Notes under the pieces: model-generated
Told to the model about the DNA's origin: nothing
The model's database searches: none
The model's input: only the letters and a program-made list of their open reading frames with translations
Shown: positions 25,629 to 34,838 of the stretch, one piece after another
Numbering within the stretch: position 1 is the stretch's first letter
Layout: each line of letters starts with the position of its first letter
DNA from: CAZAQS01 sp964486825
GTDB taxonomy: Bacteria; Chloroflexota; Anaerolineae; Anaerolineales; UBA4823
Direction: 5' to 3'
DNA: 43,231 nucleotides
Assembly (NCBI GenBank): GCA_964486825.1
Contig: CAZAQS010000010.1
Location: forward strand, 1-43,231
Translations under genes and position numbers: made by a program

Positions 25629-26443
25629 GCGGCAGGGTCGATCTCTACGACAGTCATTACGCTTCGACTGGAGAGGATGCTTACCGGCAAATCCGAATGG
25701 AAACCTATGGGGAAGACCTGGGCCAGACCAGCTGGATTACAGCGGACGAGGCGCGCCGGTTCTTTGCATGGCTGGCGATTCCTTCGCACGCCTCCATGCT
25801 GGAGATTGCCTGCGGCTCGGGAGGCCTATCTCTCCTGGCGGCGCGTGAGCTCGGAGCAACCGTCACCGGCGTCGATATCAATGAACAGGCCGTGCGTGCT
25901 GCTCGAGAGGTAGCCGGGGATACTGGTGGGCGAGAAGGGCTGCCAGGCAGGATCTCATTCCAGGTGCAGGACGCCTCCAGGCCTCTGCCTTTTGATGAGG
26001 AGGCGTTCGACATTGTTTTTTGCAACGATTCGATCAACCACCTTCCGGAGCGCAGCGCGGTGCTGCGGGACTGGTGGAGGCTGCTGAAACCTTCTGGAAA
26101 AATCCTGTATACGGACCCCATTATCGCGACGGGGGCCTTATCCAATCATGAGATCGCCGTACGCAGCTCGATCGGCTTTTTCCTTTTCATGCCGCCTGGG
26201 GAGAATGAAAGGCTGCTCGAGGCGTGCGGTTTCGAAATCCTGAAAGTCGAGGACGTCACGCAAAGCACAGCCGAGATATCCCTGCGCTGGTACGAATCTC
26301 GACGGAGGCGAGAGCAGATCCTGGTGCAGGTTGAGGGACAGGAGCGCTATGATGGCCTGCAAAGGTTCCTGGAAGTCGTGCACCGCCTGGCTTCCGAGCG
26401 GCGTCTTTCCCGTTTTGCGTTCCTGGCTGTGAAGCGTCCATAG
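25625..26443 (+). CDS. Class I SAM-dependent methyltransferase
   Basis: A 272-residue cytosolic methyltransferase. Motif I MLEIACGSGGLSLLAARELG and the acidic end of strand 2 VTGVDINEQAV bind SAM. IVFCNDSINHLPERSAVL and WWRLLKPSGKILYTDP are motifs IV/post-motif of small-molecule methyltransferases. The substrate is unknown. The start ATG at 25625 overlaps the stop of the extended ArsM-like frame (ATGA), so the two are coupled. This implies that ribosomes regularly reach the end of the UGA-containing gene. Nothing in the gene indicates damage. Confidence 0.9.
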   Translation: MSGRVDLYDSHYASTGEDAYRQIRMETYGEDLGQTSWITADEARRFFAWLAIPSHASMLEIACGSGGLSLLAARELGATVTGVDINEQAVRAAREVAGDTGGREGLPGRISFQVQDASRPLPFDEEAFDIVFCNDSINHLPERSAVLRDWWRLLKPSGKILYTDPIIATGALSNHEIAVRSSIGFFLFMPPGENERLLEACGFEILKVEDVTQSTAEISLRWYESRRRREQILVQVEGQERYDGLQRFLEVVHRLASERRLSRFAFLAVKRP

Positions 26444-26623
26444 ATCCAGGTGTGTAACCAACCACACAACAAGCGGGTCCTCGGAGAACAACATCTCAGA
26501 GGGCCTGATACCGCGTATGTTTCCTGATCGAGTCAGGACAGCAGTCCCATGACCCCGGGACGGGTTGATTTATAAAATGAGTGGGATGTGGTGAATCAAA
26601 TTGAAGTAGAAGGAGATTGAAAA

Positions 26624-26818
26624 ATGAATGACAGTGTGGATACATCCATATTGCATGCCAGATGGGCTGGGATTTTCCTGCTGGGAACGCTTGCCAGCCA
26701 ACTCGTCATCAGCGGCAAGACCGTCCGGAATCACGTCTCCAATATCTTCAATAAGTTACAGGTAGTGGACCGGGCTCAAGCCATCATTCGGGCCAGGGAT
26801 GCAGGCCTGGGAACCTGA
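26624..26818 (+). pseudogene. C-terminal LuxR helix-turn-helix remnant
   Basis: A 64-codon frame with a good ribosome site (AAGGAGAT). Residues about 24-64 (ASQLVISGKTVRNHVSNIFNKLQVVDRAQAI) are the second half of a LuxR/NarL DNA-binding domain with its natural C-terminus. The first helices are replaced by about 22 unrelated residues. It is most likely a deletion remnant of a response regulator or MalT-like gene. Expression as a mini-protein cannot be excluded. The 180 bases before it contain only a small TCCTGA/TCAGGA hairpin. Confidence 0.6.
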
Positions 26819-26875
26819 TCGAGAGTCTCCCCCGCAGGTGCAACTGGCCATCCTTGCCCGTAGTCGTACACGCCA

Positions 26876-26990
26876 GTGCTTCACTCCAGGTGTGAGCTGA
26901 TGCTACTCGAGCTTATCGCATCCGGTTTAACGAACCGTGAGATTGCTTCCCAGTTGTATATTGCCATCGGGACCGTCAAGCGCCATTGCT
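26876..26990 (+). pseudogene. LuxR helix-turn-helix fragment cut by toxin-antitoxin module
   Basis: The frame encodes ELMLLELIASGLTNREIASQ, then LYIAIGTVKRH, the first two-thirds of a LuxR helix-turn-helix. Homology stops abruptly at about 26987 where the 3' end of the minus-strand vapC gene begins. No rest of the domain is found on the far side (after 27661). The vapC stop codon (26976-26978) lies inside this remnant. Confidence 0.6.
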
Positions 26991-27395
26991 GTTACCCACC
27001 CACTGCACCCACTCCAGGTGTGTTTTCACGGCATGGTATAAGCGTTCATCACCTGTTAAGAGCGGCTCATTCAGCTTTTCTGCCAATGCCAGGTAAGTAG
27101 CATCGTAAGCGCTGCGCCCAAAACGGCGCGCTAATGGCAGCATCTCACCCCAATCTAGTGGAAAGGTTTCAATCTGAAGCCCTGCAATTGCCTGCATGAT
27201 CTGGTTAGCTTGATCTGAGCTTATTCTCTCGCGCCTTTCTGCCTGCCATACAGCATTTGCCAACTCGTAAGGCAATAAGTCAGGGGCTTTGAGAACCAGG
27301 CTACCTGCGACATGCTCGCGTAGGATTGCTTGTGCATTAGCCTGAGCTTCGTCAGGGAAAAAGGCGCGCAAGATTACACTGGCATCGATGATCAT
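26976..27395 (-). CDS. vapC: VapC-type PIN-domain ribonuclease toxin
   Basis: A 139-residue PIN-domain protein, the usual size for VapC toxins, which cut tRNA or rRNA in a magnesium-dependent way. The conserved acidic residues are visible: Asp4 in MIIDASVIL, the glutamate in LLPYELANAVW, the aspartate in SAYDATYLALAE and the last one in LLTGDERL. Its start overlaps the antitoxin stop by ATGA (27392-27395), a typical coupled arrangement. The last few codons (about NGA and stop) overlap the LuxR remnant, so the end of the reading frame seems to have been supplied by the insertion site. Confidence 0.93.
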   Translation of the reverse strand: MIIDASVILRAFFPDEAQANAQAILREHVAGSLVLKAPDLLPYELANAVWQAERRERISSDQANQIMQAIAGLQIETFPLDWGEMLPLARRFGRSAYDATYLALAEKLNEPLLTGDERLYHAVKTHLEWVQWVGNSNGA

Positions 27396-27646
27396 GAGCG
27401 CTGCTCCAGCTCGTCGCGCCCCGTGCGATATAGCTCACTTGCCGCGAGATTGGTTTCCCGAAGGGATCGTGAAAGGCTAATTACTTCCAAGTATGCCTGC
27501 ACTTGGCGTAGTCGGTCATATTCATCAGGATCAATGATAACGCCTACAGGTACGCCGCGCCTCGTAATACGCACAGGGACTCCCTTCTCTACTTGCTTGA
27601 GCCAATGAGACAGGCGGTTGTGAGCTTCTGCAATAGAAATGTCCAT
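27392..27646 (-). CDS. Phd/YefM-type antitoxin (VapB partner)
   Basis: An 84-residue antitoxin. The N-terminus DISIAEAHNRLSHWLKQVEKG and VRITRRGVPVGVIIDPDEYD match the Phd/YefM DNA-binding fold. The charged helical C-terminus (SLRETNLAASELYRTGRDEL) would wrap the toxin. I use ATG 27646, with GGAG at 27656-27659, rather than TTG 27661, which overlaps that ribosome site. It would repress its own promoter at 27682-27711 together with the toxin. Confidence 0.9.
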   Translation of the reverse strand: MDISIAEAHNRLSHWLKQVEKGVPVRITRRGVPVGVIIDPDEYDRLRQVQAYLEVISLSRSLRETNLAASELYRTGRDELEQRS

Positions 27647-27681
27647 CTTCAGCGTCTCCAAATAGATACTTTATATAGACA

Positions 27682-27711
27682 ATTATAAACGCTATTTTAT
27701 TTTTTTGTCCC
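27682..27711 (-). promoter_or_regulatory. Promoter of the toxin-antitoxin operon
   Basis: On the minus strand a perfect TATAAT -10 (27682-27687) stands 18 bases after GGGACA (27706-27711), which matches four of six -35 positions. Transcription would begin near 27675, about 30 bases before the antitoxin ATG. Confidence 0.5.
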
Positions 27712-27802
27712 CTTTTTGATCTGTGATCATGCGCATTCGATTTCTTGAAGCCGAGTGCTTCCTTAGCACAAGCTTCAGCATAAAGAAAATCAATAGTGCT
27801 GA

Positions 27803-27831
27803 TTGACATTCACCCCCAGTTTATTTATACT
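27803..27831 (+). promoter_or_regulatory. Consensus sigma-70 promoter of the amylopullulanase gene
   Basis: TTGACA (27803-27808), exactly 17 bases, then TATACT (27826-27831). This is the best-matching housekeeping promoter in the window. It predicts a leader of about 220 bases before ATG 28062. ATTCACCC at 27808 sits 18 bases before the -10, as box 4 does in P1 and P2, but no convincing further boxes lie upstream. Confidence 0.75.
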
Positions 27832-27964
27832 AGGACTGTAAACAATCGGGGCGTTATCTAGAGTACGAGTTCCATACACTCCATATTTCTATTAAGTTCG
27901 ACCGTATACAGGCAGCCTATGCCGGTACACCGGGTTCGTGAAACTCCACTGTTTACCATCCAGC

Positions 27965-28007
27965 GACAGGCAAGACGAAGGGCGAGCTTCGCCCGGGTCT
28001 TGCCGTC
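27965..28007 (+). promoter_or_regulatory. Strong hairpin in the amylopullulanase leader
   Basis: GGCAAGAC (27969-27976) pairs with GTCTTGCC (27997-28004), flanked by GAC/GTC, and encloses GGGCGA-GCT-TCGCCC. No T-run follows. The palindrome AAGCGCGCTT is just downstream (28009-28018). The structure ends about 40 bases before the AAGGAGGGG ribosome site. It may stabilise the mRNA or regulate expression. The remaining 27662-28061 interval holds only the two promoters and no gene I can support. Confidence 0.6.
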
Positions 28008-28061
28008 TAAGCGCGCTTCCAAGCCTGAGGGCGCGGTATTATCGTTTAAGGAGGGGTAGTG

Positions 28062-31000
28062 ATGAAAGCTAAACAGTTCGTTTCTGCCATTGTCTTGCTG
28101 GCGATGTGCCTCGGCCTGCTCAACCCGCTGGTTCCGGCGTTGGCGCCTCAACCAGCCCTGGCTGATCACACACCTGATCCGAGTAATGTCACTATCGTTG
28201 GTAGCATGCAGAGCGAGCTGGGCTGCCCTGGTGACTGGCAGCCGGACTGTGCAGCCACCTATCTTACCTACGATAACGAGGACACAGTCTGGCAAGGCGC
28301 GTTTAATTTGCCTGAAGGTAGCTGGGAGTACAAGGCTGCCTTGAACGGGTCCTGGGGTGAGAATTACGGGCTAAACGCCACCCGAGATGGACCGAATATC
28401 CCCCTCTCCCTGGCTGGCGCGACCACGGTCAAATTTTATTACGATCACGCAACCCATTGGATCACGGACAACCAGAATTCCATCATCGCTACCGTCCCCG
28501 GCAGCTTCCAGTCCGAGCTGGGCTGCTCCAGCGATTGGGATCCCGGTTGCCTGCGCTCCTGGCTGCAAGACCCGGACGGCGATGGGATCTACGCCTTCTC
28601 GACCAGCGCCATCCCTGCCGGAGTCTATGAAGCCAAGGTCACCATTAACGAATCGTGGGATGAAAACTATGGCGTGGGAGGTTTACCCGGTGGCGACAAT
28701 TACACCTTTTCCGTCCCGTCCGGCGCCCGGGTCAGCTTCTCCTACGATCCAACCACGCATCTCCTTGCCATCACCGCCGAGACCGGGTTGGAACCCGGTG
28801 ATGAAGAGCTGGTGCGCGATCCGCTGCGCACTTCCGCTGCCAACCAGGTTTTCTACTTCACCATGACCGACCGCTTCGCCAATGGCGATCCGTCCAATGA
28901 TACGGGCGGCAGCTCGAGCAGCGACCCGCTGGTGCACGGTTTCCTTCCTACGGATAAGGGCTATTATCACGGCGGAGACCTGGCAGGGCTAACGGAAAAT
29001 CTGAGCTACCTCGATGAGCTGGGCGTGACCGCCATCTGGCTCTCGCCCCCCTTTACTAACCGCTGGGTGCAGGGCGACGGCACGATCGCAGGCTCATCGG
29101 CCGGCTATCACGGCTACTGGCAGGTCGACTTCACCCAGATCGACCCGCACTTCGGCACGAACGCTGAGATGCAGGCTTTCATCCAGGCTGCCCATGATCA
29201 GGATATGAAGGTCTTCTTCGATGTGATCCTCAACCATACCGCGGACGTCATTTCTTACCAGGAGGGCCAGTTCAGCTACAGGAACAAGGCCGATTACCCC
29301 TACCGGGATGCAGATGGCAACCTCTTCGATGACCGGGATTACGCAGGAACGGAAACTTTCCCTCCGCTCGACCCGGCTATCAGCTTCCCCTACACACCTA
29401 TCTTCCTCGATCCGCAGGATGCGACCGCCAAGACACCGGCCTGGTTGAACAACCTAACTTATTACCACAACCGTGGCGATACCAACTTCGCGGGGGAGAG
29501 CTCGACTTACGGCGATTTTTACGGTCTGGATGACCTGTTTACCGAGCACCCGGTGGTGGTGAGTGGTTTGATCGAGATCCACAAAGACATCATCACCCAA
29601 TTCCAGGTGGACGGCTTCCGGGTAGATACGGTAAAGCACGTCAATGACGAGCTGTGGGAGCAGTTCGTGCCTGAGATCCTGGAGCATGCTGCTGTTCAGG
29701 GCATCCCGGACTTCTACCTGTTTGGCGAGGTCTTCGAAGGGGACCCGGCCTTAGCCAGCCATTACACGACCACGCTGCCCTTCCCGGCAGTTCTTGATTT
29801 CGGCTTCGACGGGGCTGCCAGGGGATTTGCAACCGCTTCCGCCTCGACGGACAGCCTGCGAGATTTCTTCGCCTCGGATGATTATTACACCGATGACGAC
29901 AGCAATGTGTACGGCATCGTCAAGTTCACCGGCAACCACGATATCGGCCGCCTGGGTTATTCGATCGACTCGAATAACCCAGGCGCGCTGGATAGCGAGA
30001 GGCTGGCGCGCTCGAAGCTGGCTACGGCCTTGATGTACTTCAGCCGCGGCGCACCGATCCTGTACTACGGCGATGAGCAGGGCTTCACCGGCGACGGGGG
30101 TGACAAGGACGCCCGCCAGGATATGTTCCCCAGCAAGGTAGCGGGTTACAATGACGATAACCTGATCGGCACAAACGCGACGACAGCAGACGATAACTTT
30201 GATCCCGGCCACCCCCTCTACCAGGCTTTCAGCGAATACGCTTCTCTGCGGCAGGAGCACCTGGCGCTGCGCCAGGGCGCCCAAATCCACCGCTACAGCC
30301 AGGATGCCCCCGGTATCTACGCATTCTCGCGCATCGAGCGGAATGAGCAAATCGAGTATATCGTAGCCCTTAACAACAGCCTGAGCCCGGCTTCGGCCAG
30401 CTTCCAAACGGAGACTCCCAACGCCGCTTTCAGCCGGATCTACCCCGAGGGAGCAGCCGTTATAAGCTCCGACGCCGGTGGCTGGATCAGCCTGGACCTG
30501 CCAGCCCTGGATTTCGTTATTTATAGGGCTGAAAGCCCGGTTGCGTTACCGGAGATGGCAGCCGGTATCTCGATCCACACGCCCGCGCCCGGCTCCACCG
30601 TTGGCGGGCGATTCGAAATCGGCGCTACGCTGGATACGAGCGCTTACGCCGAAGTGACCTTCGCGGTCTCAGTGGACGGCGTCGATTACCAGGTCATCGG
30701 TGTGGACGATAACGCCCCTTACCGGGTCTTCTACAACGCAGCCGGTTTCCCAGACGGCACGGAGCTCACCTTCAAGGCCATCCTGCGCGACCTGGCCGGA
30801 AACCTGAACGCCGACCAGGTCACGGTCTTTGCCGAGCAGGAAACGCCACCCAGCGGTGGGCCCGCCTACGCCATCCTGCACTACAACCGCCCGGACGGCG
30901 ACTATGGCGACCATACTACGGGCGATTTCAACGACTTCTGGGGCTTGCACCTGTGGGGCGATATCCAGGAGACGATCGACTGGGCCGCTCCAAAGCCATT

Positions 31001-34000
31001 CCTGGGGGAGGACGAGTATGGACGCTTCGCCTGGGTCCAGTTAGCTCCCAATGCAGATGAGGTCGGCTTCATCGTGCACCGCGGCGATACCAAGGACGGC
31101 ACGCAGGAAGACCGCTTCTTTAACCCCTCCCTTACCCCAGAGATCTGGCTGAAGGCGGATGATGCCACAACATATACCTCGCAGGCCGAGGCTCAGGGTT
31201 ATGTGACGGTTCACTACCATAACCCGAATGGCGATTACAGCGGCTGGGGCTTGCACTTGTGGGGCGATGCCATTCATCCCGACGAGGTTACGGATTGGGA
31301 AGAACCCAAGCTGCCCACCGGTACGGACGATTTCGGCCTATACTGGGATATTGCCATTGTGGACGCCTCCCAGGCGGTCAACTTCATCATCCACAGGGGC
31401 GACGAGAAAGATCCCGGCCCCGACCAGAGCTTTATCCCCCAGGAGGACGCTACGGTATGGATTATGTCTAGCGATGAAAGCATCTACAAACAAAAAGGCG
31501 CCGCGCTTGGCTTCGCCACCCTACACTATCATCGCCCGGCCGGCGACTACGGCAACTATGACAGCGAGGACTTCGCCGACTTTTGGGGCTTACATACCTG
31601 GGGCGGAGCCGAAGACCCCGGTTGGACTACCCCTCGAAAACCGGTAGCCTTCGATACCTTTGGTCCAGTTTTCGAAGTACCCCTCTTTTCAGACGCACAG
31701 GAGATGGGCTATATCTTCCACCGGGGGGATGAGAAGGACCCCGGCCCTGACCAGTTCCTGAACTTTGCACAACACGGTTATGAGGTCTGGCAGCTGCAAG
31801 GCGCAGACCCAGAGAACCCGTATATCCTTCCGGTAACGTTCACCGGCGGACCGGTGATTGGGAATATCAACGAACAGCGCGCTTATTGGGTGAGCGACGA
31901 TCGGATCGCCTGGGGTGCTGCTGAAGATCCCGGGCATATCTACAGCCTGCACTACGCCGCTGAGGGTGGGCTGGTGGCAACCGAGACAGGGGTTTCTGGA
32001 GGAAGCGCGCTTATCCTGCAGCGCGATCCTGCCGGATTGCCGGATGATGTAAAAGAGAAATTCCCCCATCTGGCGGCGCTGCCAGCCCTGCTGATCAGCC
32101 CGGAGGACCTGCCCCTGGTTCCGGAGATCTTGAAAGGCCAGATGGCGGTGTCAGCGGTGAACGCCGAGGGTGACTCGGTAGCTGCCACCGGTTTGCAGAT
32201 CCCTGGGGTGCTGGACGACCTGTACACCTACAGTGGGGAGTTGGGCGTGAGCTGGGATGGCGACTTACCGACCATCCGGGTTTGGGCGCCGACTGCCAAA
32301 TCCGTGATCCTGCACCTGTTCCCTGACTCGGACCCGTCCACCCCGCCTGACCCGTTGCCGATGCAGCTCGACCCGGCTACAGGGGTATGGTCGATCACCG
32401 GTGAAGCAGGCTGGAAAGGACAGTTCTACCTGTACGAGGTGGAGGTATACGTGCATTCTACCGGGCAGGTGGAGCAGAACCTGGTCACCGACCCTTATTC
32501 TCACAGCCTATCCATGAATAGCACCCGCAGCCAGATCGTTGACCTGCGCGACGCGGCCCTCAAGCCAGCGGGTTGGGAAACTGTGGAGAAACCCGAACTG
32601 GCTGCTCTAGAGGATATCAGCATCTACGAGATCCACGTGCGCGATTTCAGCGTGCACGATCCATCCGTGCCTGAAGACTTGAAGGGTACCTTCAAAGCCT
32701 TCACCTTGCCGGACAGCTATGGCATTCAACACCTGCGCGCCCTCGAGCAGGCTGGCCTGACCCACCTGCACCTGTTGCCGACCTTCGATATCGCTACCAT
32801 CAACGAGGACAAGTCGACCTGGGAGACGCCCGATCCAGAACTTCTGGCAAGCTTCCCACCCGATTCGGACCAGCAGCAGGCATTAATCGGAGAGCTGCGC
32901 GATCAAGACCCCTTCAACTGGGGCTACGATCCCTTCCACTTTACCACGCCAGAGGGTTCCTACAGCACAGATCCGGACGGCCCGGCGCGGGTCGTAGAGT
33001 ACCGGGAGATGGTCCAGGCGCTGAACCAGATGGGGCTGAGGGTGGTCATGGACGTAGTCTATAACCATACCAACGCCTCCGGGCAGGATGAGAAGTCCGT
33101 GCTGGACAAAGTGGTGCCAGGCTATTACCACCGCTTGAACGAGCGCGGGGCGGTCGAGACCAGCACCTGCTGTGCGAATACCGCCAGCGAGCACCATATG
33201 ATGGAAAAGCTGATGATCGACTCGCTGCTCACCTGGGCGGTAGAGTATAAAGTGGATGGCTTCCGCTTTGACCTGATGGGCCACCATATGAAATCCAATA
33301 TGCTCAACGTGCGCGCTGCGCTAGATGCCCTGACGCTAGAGGAACACGGGGTGGACGGTAAATCGATCTACCTGTACGGTGAGGGCTGGAACTTTGGGGA
33401 AGTGGCGAACAACGCCCGCGGCGTCAACGCTACCCAGACCAATATGGCGGGCACCGGCATCGGTGTCTTCAACGATCGCCTGCGGGATGCGGTGCGCGGC
33501 ATCGGACCGTTCGAAAGCGGGGCTGGATTGCTGGATAAGCAGGGTTTTGCCAACGGCAGCTACTACGACTCCAAGCCCAGCGTGCCCGGCTCACCGGAGA
33601 ACCAATTGGACCGCCTGCTGCTGCAAAGCGACCAGGTGCGCGTGGGCATGGCTGGCAACCTGCGGGATTACCTGTTCATCGACCGTTTTGGGGACCTGGT
33701 CACCGGCGCGGACGTGGACTATAACGGCTCGCCGGCCGGATACACCCTGGACCCGCAGGAGGAGATCACCTATATCTCCAAGCACGACAACCAGACCCTG
33801 TTCGATATCAACGTCTTTGCAGCCCCACAGGCGACCAGCATGGAGGACAGAGTGCGCATGCAGAACGTTGGTCTGAGCACGGTGCTGTTGGGGCAGGGTA
33901 TACCCTTCCTGCATGCCGGTAGCGACCTGTTGCGCTCGAAATCGCTGGACCGGGACAGCTACAATTCCGGCGATTGGTTCAATAAGCTGGACTTTACCTA

Positions 34001-34778
34001 CCAGGAGAATAACTTCGGGGTTGGGCTGCCGCCAGCCTGGGCCAACGAGAGCAGCTGGAGCGTTATGCGCCCCTTGCTGGCCGACCCGGCTTTGAAAGCA
34101 AACCAGGAACATATCACCCGCATGGCAGAGATGACCCGAGAGTTGTTGGCTATTCGTTATAGCTCCCGGCTCTTCCGTTTGGAAACCGCCGATGAAATCC
34201 AGGCGCGAGTGTCTTTCCTGAACACCGGCCCCGAGCAGCTGCCCGGGCTGATCGTCATGGCGCTATCGGACAAGCTGGACGAAGACCTCGATCCGGTCTT
34301 CGAGTCGATCGTGGTGCTGATCAATGCCAATGATGAGGCGCAAGTCTTCCAATCCACGGGTTTGACAGGCACCCGCCTGGTGCTGCACCCCGTGCAGCGG
34401 GTTTCGGTCGAACCGCTGGTGACGACCAGCAGTTTCGAGCGGGCAGCTGGCGAATTCGAAATCCCCGGGCGCACGACGGCCGTCTTCGTTGAGTACGCCC
34501 GCCCGCAGGAGCGTATCGAGACCTTGATCAAGGAAGTACAGGGGTTGTATGAACAGGGGATCCTGAACCGGGGCCAGACCAATTCGCTGGTGGGCAAGCT
34601 GGAGGTAGCCATCCGTTCACTGGATCGCAACCGGCCGGTCCCGGCTGTAAACCAGCTGGACGCCTTTATCCGGGAAGTGGAGAGCCAGTTGGAGGAGGGC
34701 GTCCTCGCTTCGGAACAGGCCCAACCCCTGATCGAGGCAGCCCAGGATATCATCTGGCAGATCGAGAACGGGGCGTAA
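28062..34778 (+). CDS. Secreted two-headed amylase-pullulanase (amylopullulanase)
   Basis: A 2238-residue exported starch enzyme. Order: signal peptide (about 1-36); two X25 modules (about 43-145, 146-240, each with SELGC and W-D motifs); a GH13 alpha-amylase domain (about 250-825) with nucleophile Asp522, acid/base Glu556 and Asp627; an Ig-like domain (about 832-926); three CBM41 repeats (about 935-1250); a linker and CBM48 (about 1395-1500). A type I pullulanase GH13 domain follows (about 1515-2035): FNWGYDP, VVYNHT, Asp1737, Glu1774, Asp1909. The C-terminal helical domain (about 2150-2238) resembles FIMAH. It should cut alpha-1,4 and alpha-1,6 bonds outside the cell. ATG 28062 follows AAGGAGGGG; a GTG one codon earlier is possible. 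Confidence 0.93.
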   Translation: MKAKQFVSAIVLLAMCLGLLNPLVPALAPQPALADHTPDPSNVTIVGSMQSELGCPGDWQPDCAATYLTYDNEDTVWQGAFNLPEGSWEYKAALNGSWGENYGLNATRDGPNIPLSLAGATTVKFYYDHATHWITDNQNSIIATVPGSFQSELGCSSDWDPGCLRSWLQDPDGDGIYAFSTSAIPAGVYEAKVTINESWDENYGVGGLPGGDNYTFSVPSGARVSFSYDPTTHLLAITAETGLEPGDEELVRDPLRTSAANQVFYFTMTDRFANGDPSNDTGGSSSSDPLVHGFLPTDKGYYHGGDLAGLTENLSYLDELGVTAIWLSPPFTNRWVQGDGTIAGSSAGYHGYWQVDFTQIDPHFGTNAEMQAFIQAAHDQDMKVFFDVILNHTADVISYQEGQFSYRNKADYPYRDADGNLFDDRDYAGTETFPPLDPAISFPYTPIFLDPQDATAKTPAWLNNLTYYHNRGDTNFAGESSTYGDFYGLDDLFTEHPVVVSGLIEIHKDIITQFQVDGFRVDTVKHVNDELWEQFVPEILEHAAVQGIPDFYLFGEVFEGDPALASHYTTTLPFPAVLDFGFDGAARGFATASASTDSLRDFFASDDYYTDDDSNVYGIVKFTGNHDIGRLGYSIDSNNPGALDSERLARSKLATALMYFSRGAPILYYGDEQGFTGDGGDKDARQDMFPSKVAGYNDDNLIGTNATTADDNFDPGHPLYQAFSEYASLRQEHLALRQGAQIHRYSQDAPGIYAFSRIERNEQIEYIVALNNSLSPASASFQTETPNAAFSRIYPEGAAVISSDAGGWISLDLPALDFVIYRAESPVALPEMAAGISIHTPAPGSTVGGRFEIGATLDTSAYAEVTFAVSVDGVDYQVIGVDDNAPYRVFYNAAGFPDGTELTFKAILRDLAGNLNADQVTVFAEQETPPSGGPAYAILHYNRPDGDYGDHTTGDFNDFWGLHLWGDIQETIDWAAPKPFLGEDEYGRFAWVQLAPNADEVGFIVHRGDTKDGTQEDRFFNPSLTPEIWLKADDATTYTSQAEAQGYVTVHYHNPNGDYSGWGLHLWGDAIHPDEVTDWEEPKLPTGTDDFGLYWDIAIVDASQAVNFIIHRGDEKDPGPDQSFIPQEDATVWIMSSDESIYKQKGAALGFATLHYHRPAGDYGNYDSEDFADFWGLHTWGGAEDPGWTTPRKPVAFDTFGPVFEVPLFSDAQEMGYIFHRGDEKDPGPDQFLNFAQHGYEVWQLQGADPENPYILPVTFTGGPVIGNINEQRAYWVSDDRIAWGAAEDPGHIYSLHYAAEGGLVATETGVSGGSALILQRDPAGLPDDVKEKFPHLAALPALLISPEDLPLVPEILKGQMAVSAVNAEGDSVAATGLQIPGVLDDLYTYSGELGVSWDGDLPTIRVWAPTAKSVILHLFPDSDPSTPPDPLPMQLDPATGVWSITGEAGWKGQFYLYEVEVYVHSTGQVEQNLVTDPYSHSLSMNSTRSQIVDLRDAALKPAGWETVEKPELAALEDISIYEIHVRDFSVHDPSVPEDLKGTFKAFTLPDSYGIQHLRALEQAGLTHLHLLPTFDIATINEDKSTWETPDPELLASFPPDSDQQQALIGELRDQDPFNWGYDPFHFTTPEGSYSTDPDGPARVVEYREMVQALNQMGLRVVMDVVYNHTNASGQDEKSVLDKVVPGYYHRLNERGAVETSTCCANTASEHHMMEKLMIDSLLTWAVEYKVDGFRFDLMGHHMKSNMLNVRAALDALTLEEHGVDGKSIYLYGEGWNFGEVANNARGVNATQTNMAGTGIGVFNDRLRDAVRGIGPFESGAGLLDKQGFANGSYYDSKPSVPGSPENQLDRLLLQSDQVRVGMAGNLRDYLFIDRFGDLVTGADVDYNGSPAGYTLDPQEEITYISKHDNQTLFDINVFAAPQATSMEDRVRMQNVGLSTVLLGQGIPFLHAGSDLLRSKSLDRDSYNSGDWFNKLDFTYQENNFGVGLPPAWANESSWSVMRPLLADPALKANQEHITRMAEMTRELLAIRYSSRLFRLETADEIQARVSFLNTGPEQLPGLIVMALSDKLDEDLDPVFESIVVLINANDEAQVFQSTGLTGTRLVLHPVQRVSVEPLVTTSSFERAAGEFEIPGRTTAVFVEYARPQERIETLIKEVQGLYEQGILNRGQTNSLVGKLEVAIRSLDRNRPVPAVNQLDAFIREVESQLEEGVLASEQAQPLIEAAQDIIWQIENGA

Positions 34779-34838
34779 GAGAATCCTGAAAGAGCCAGAT
34801 GTAGAGAGCTGAATTGTGTCAATACGAGGAGAGAGAAC

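Noticed and set aside
26590..26601. GGTGAATC as another copy of the AATCACCC box (inverse)
   Set aside because: Only one partial copy is present, without the other boxes or a -10 element at the right distance.
27531..27809. 92-codon minus-strand frame over the antitoxin start
   Set aside because: It overlaps the well-supported antitoxin gene and both promoters, and resembles nothing.
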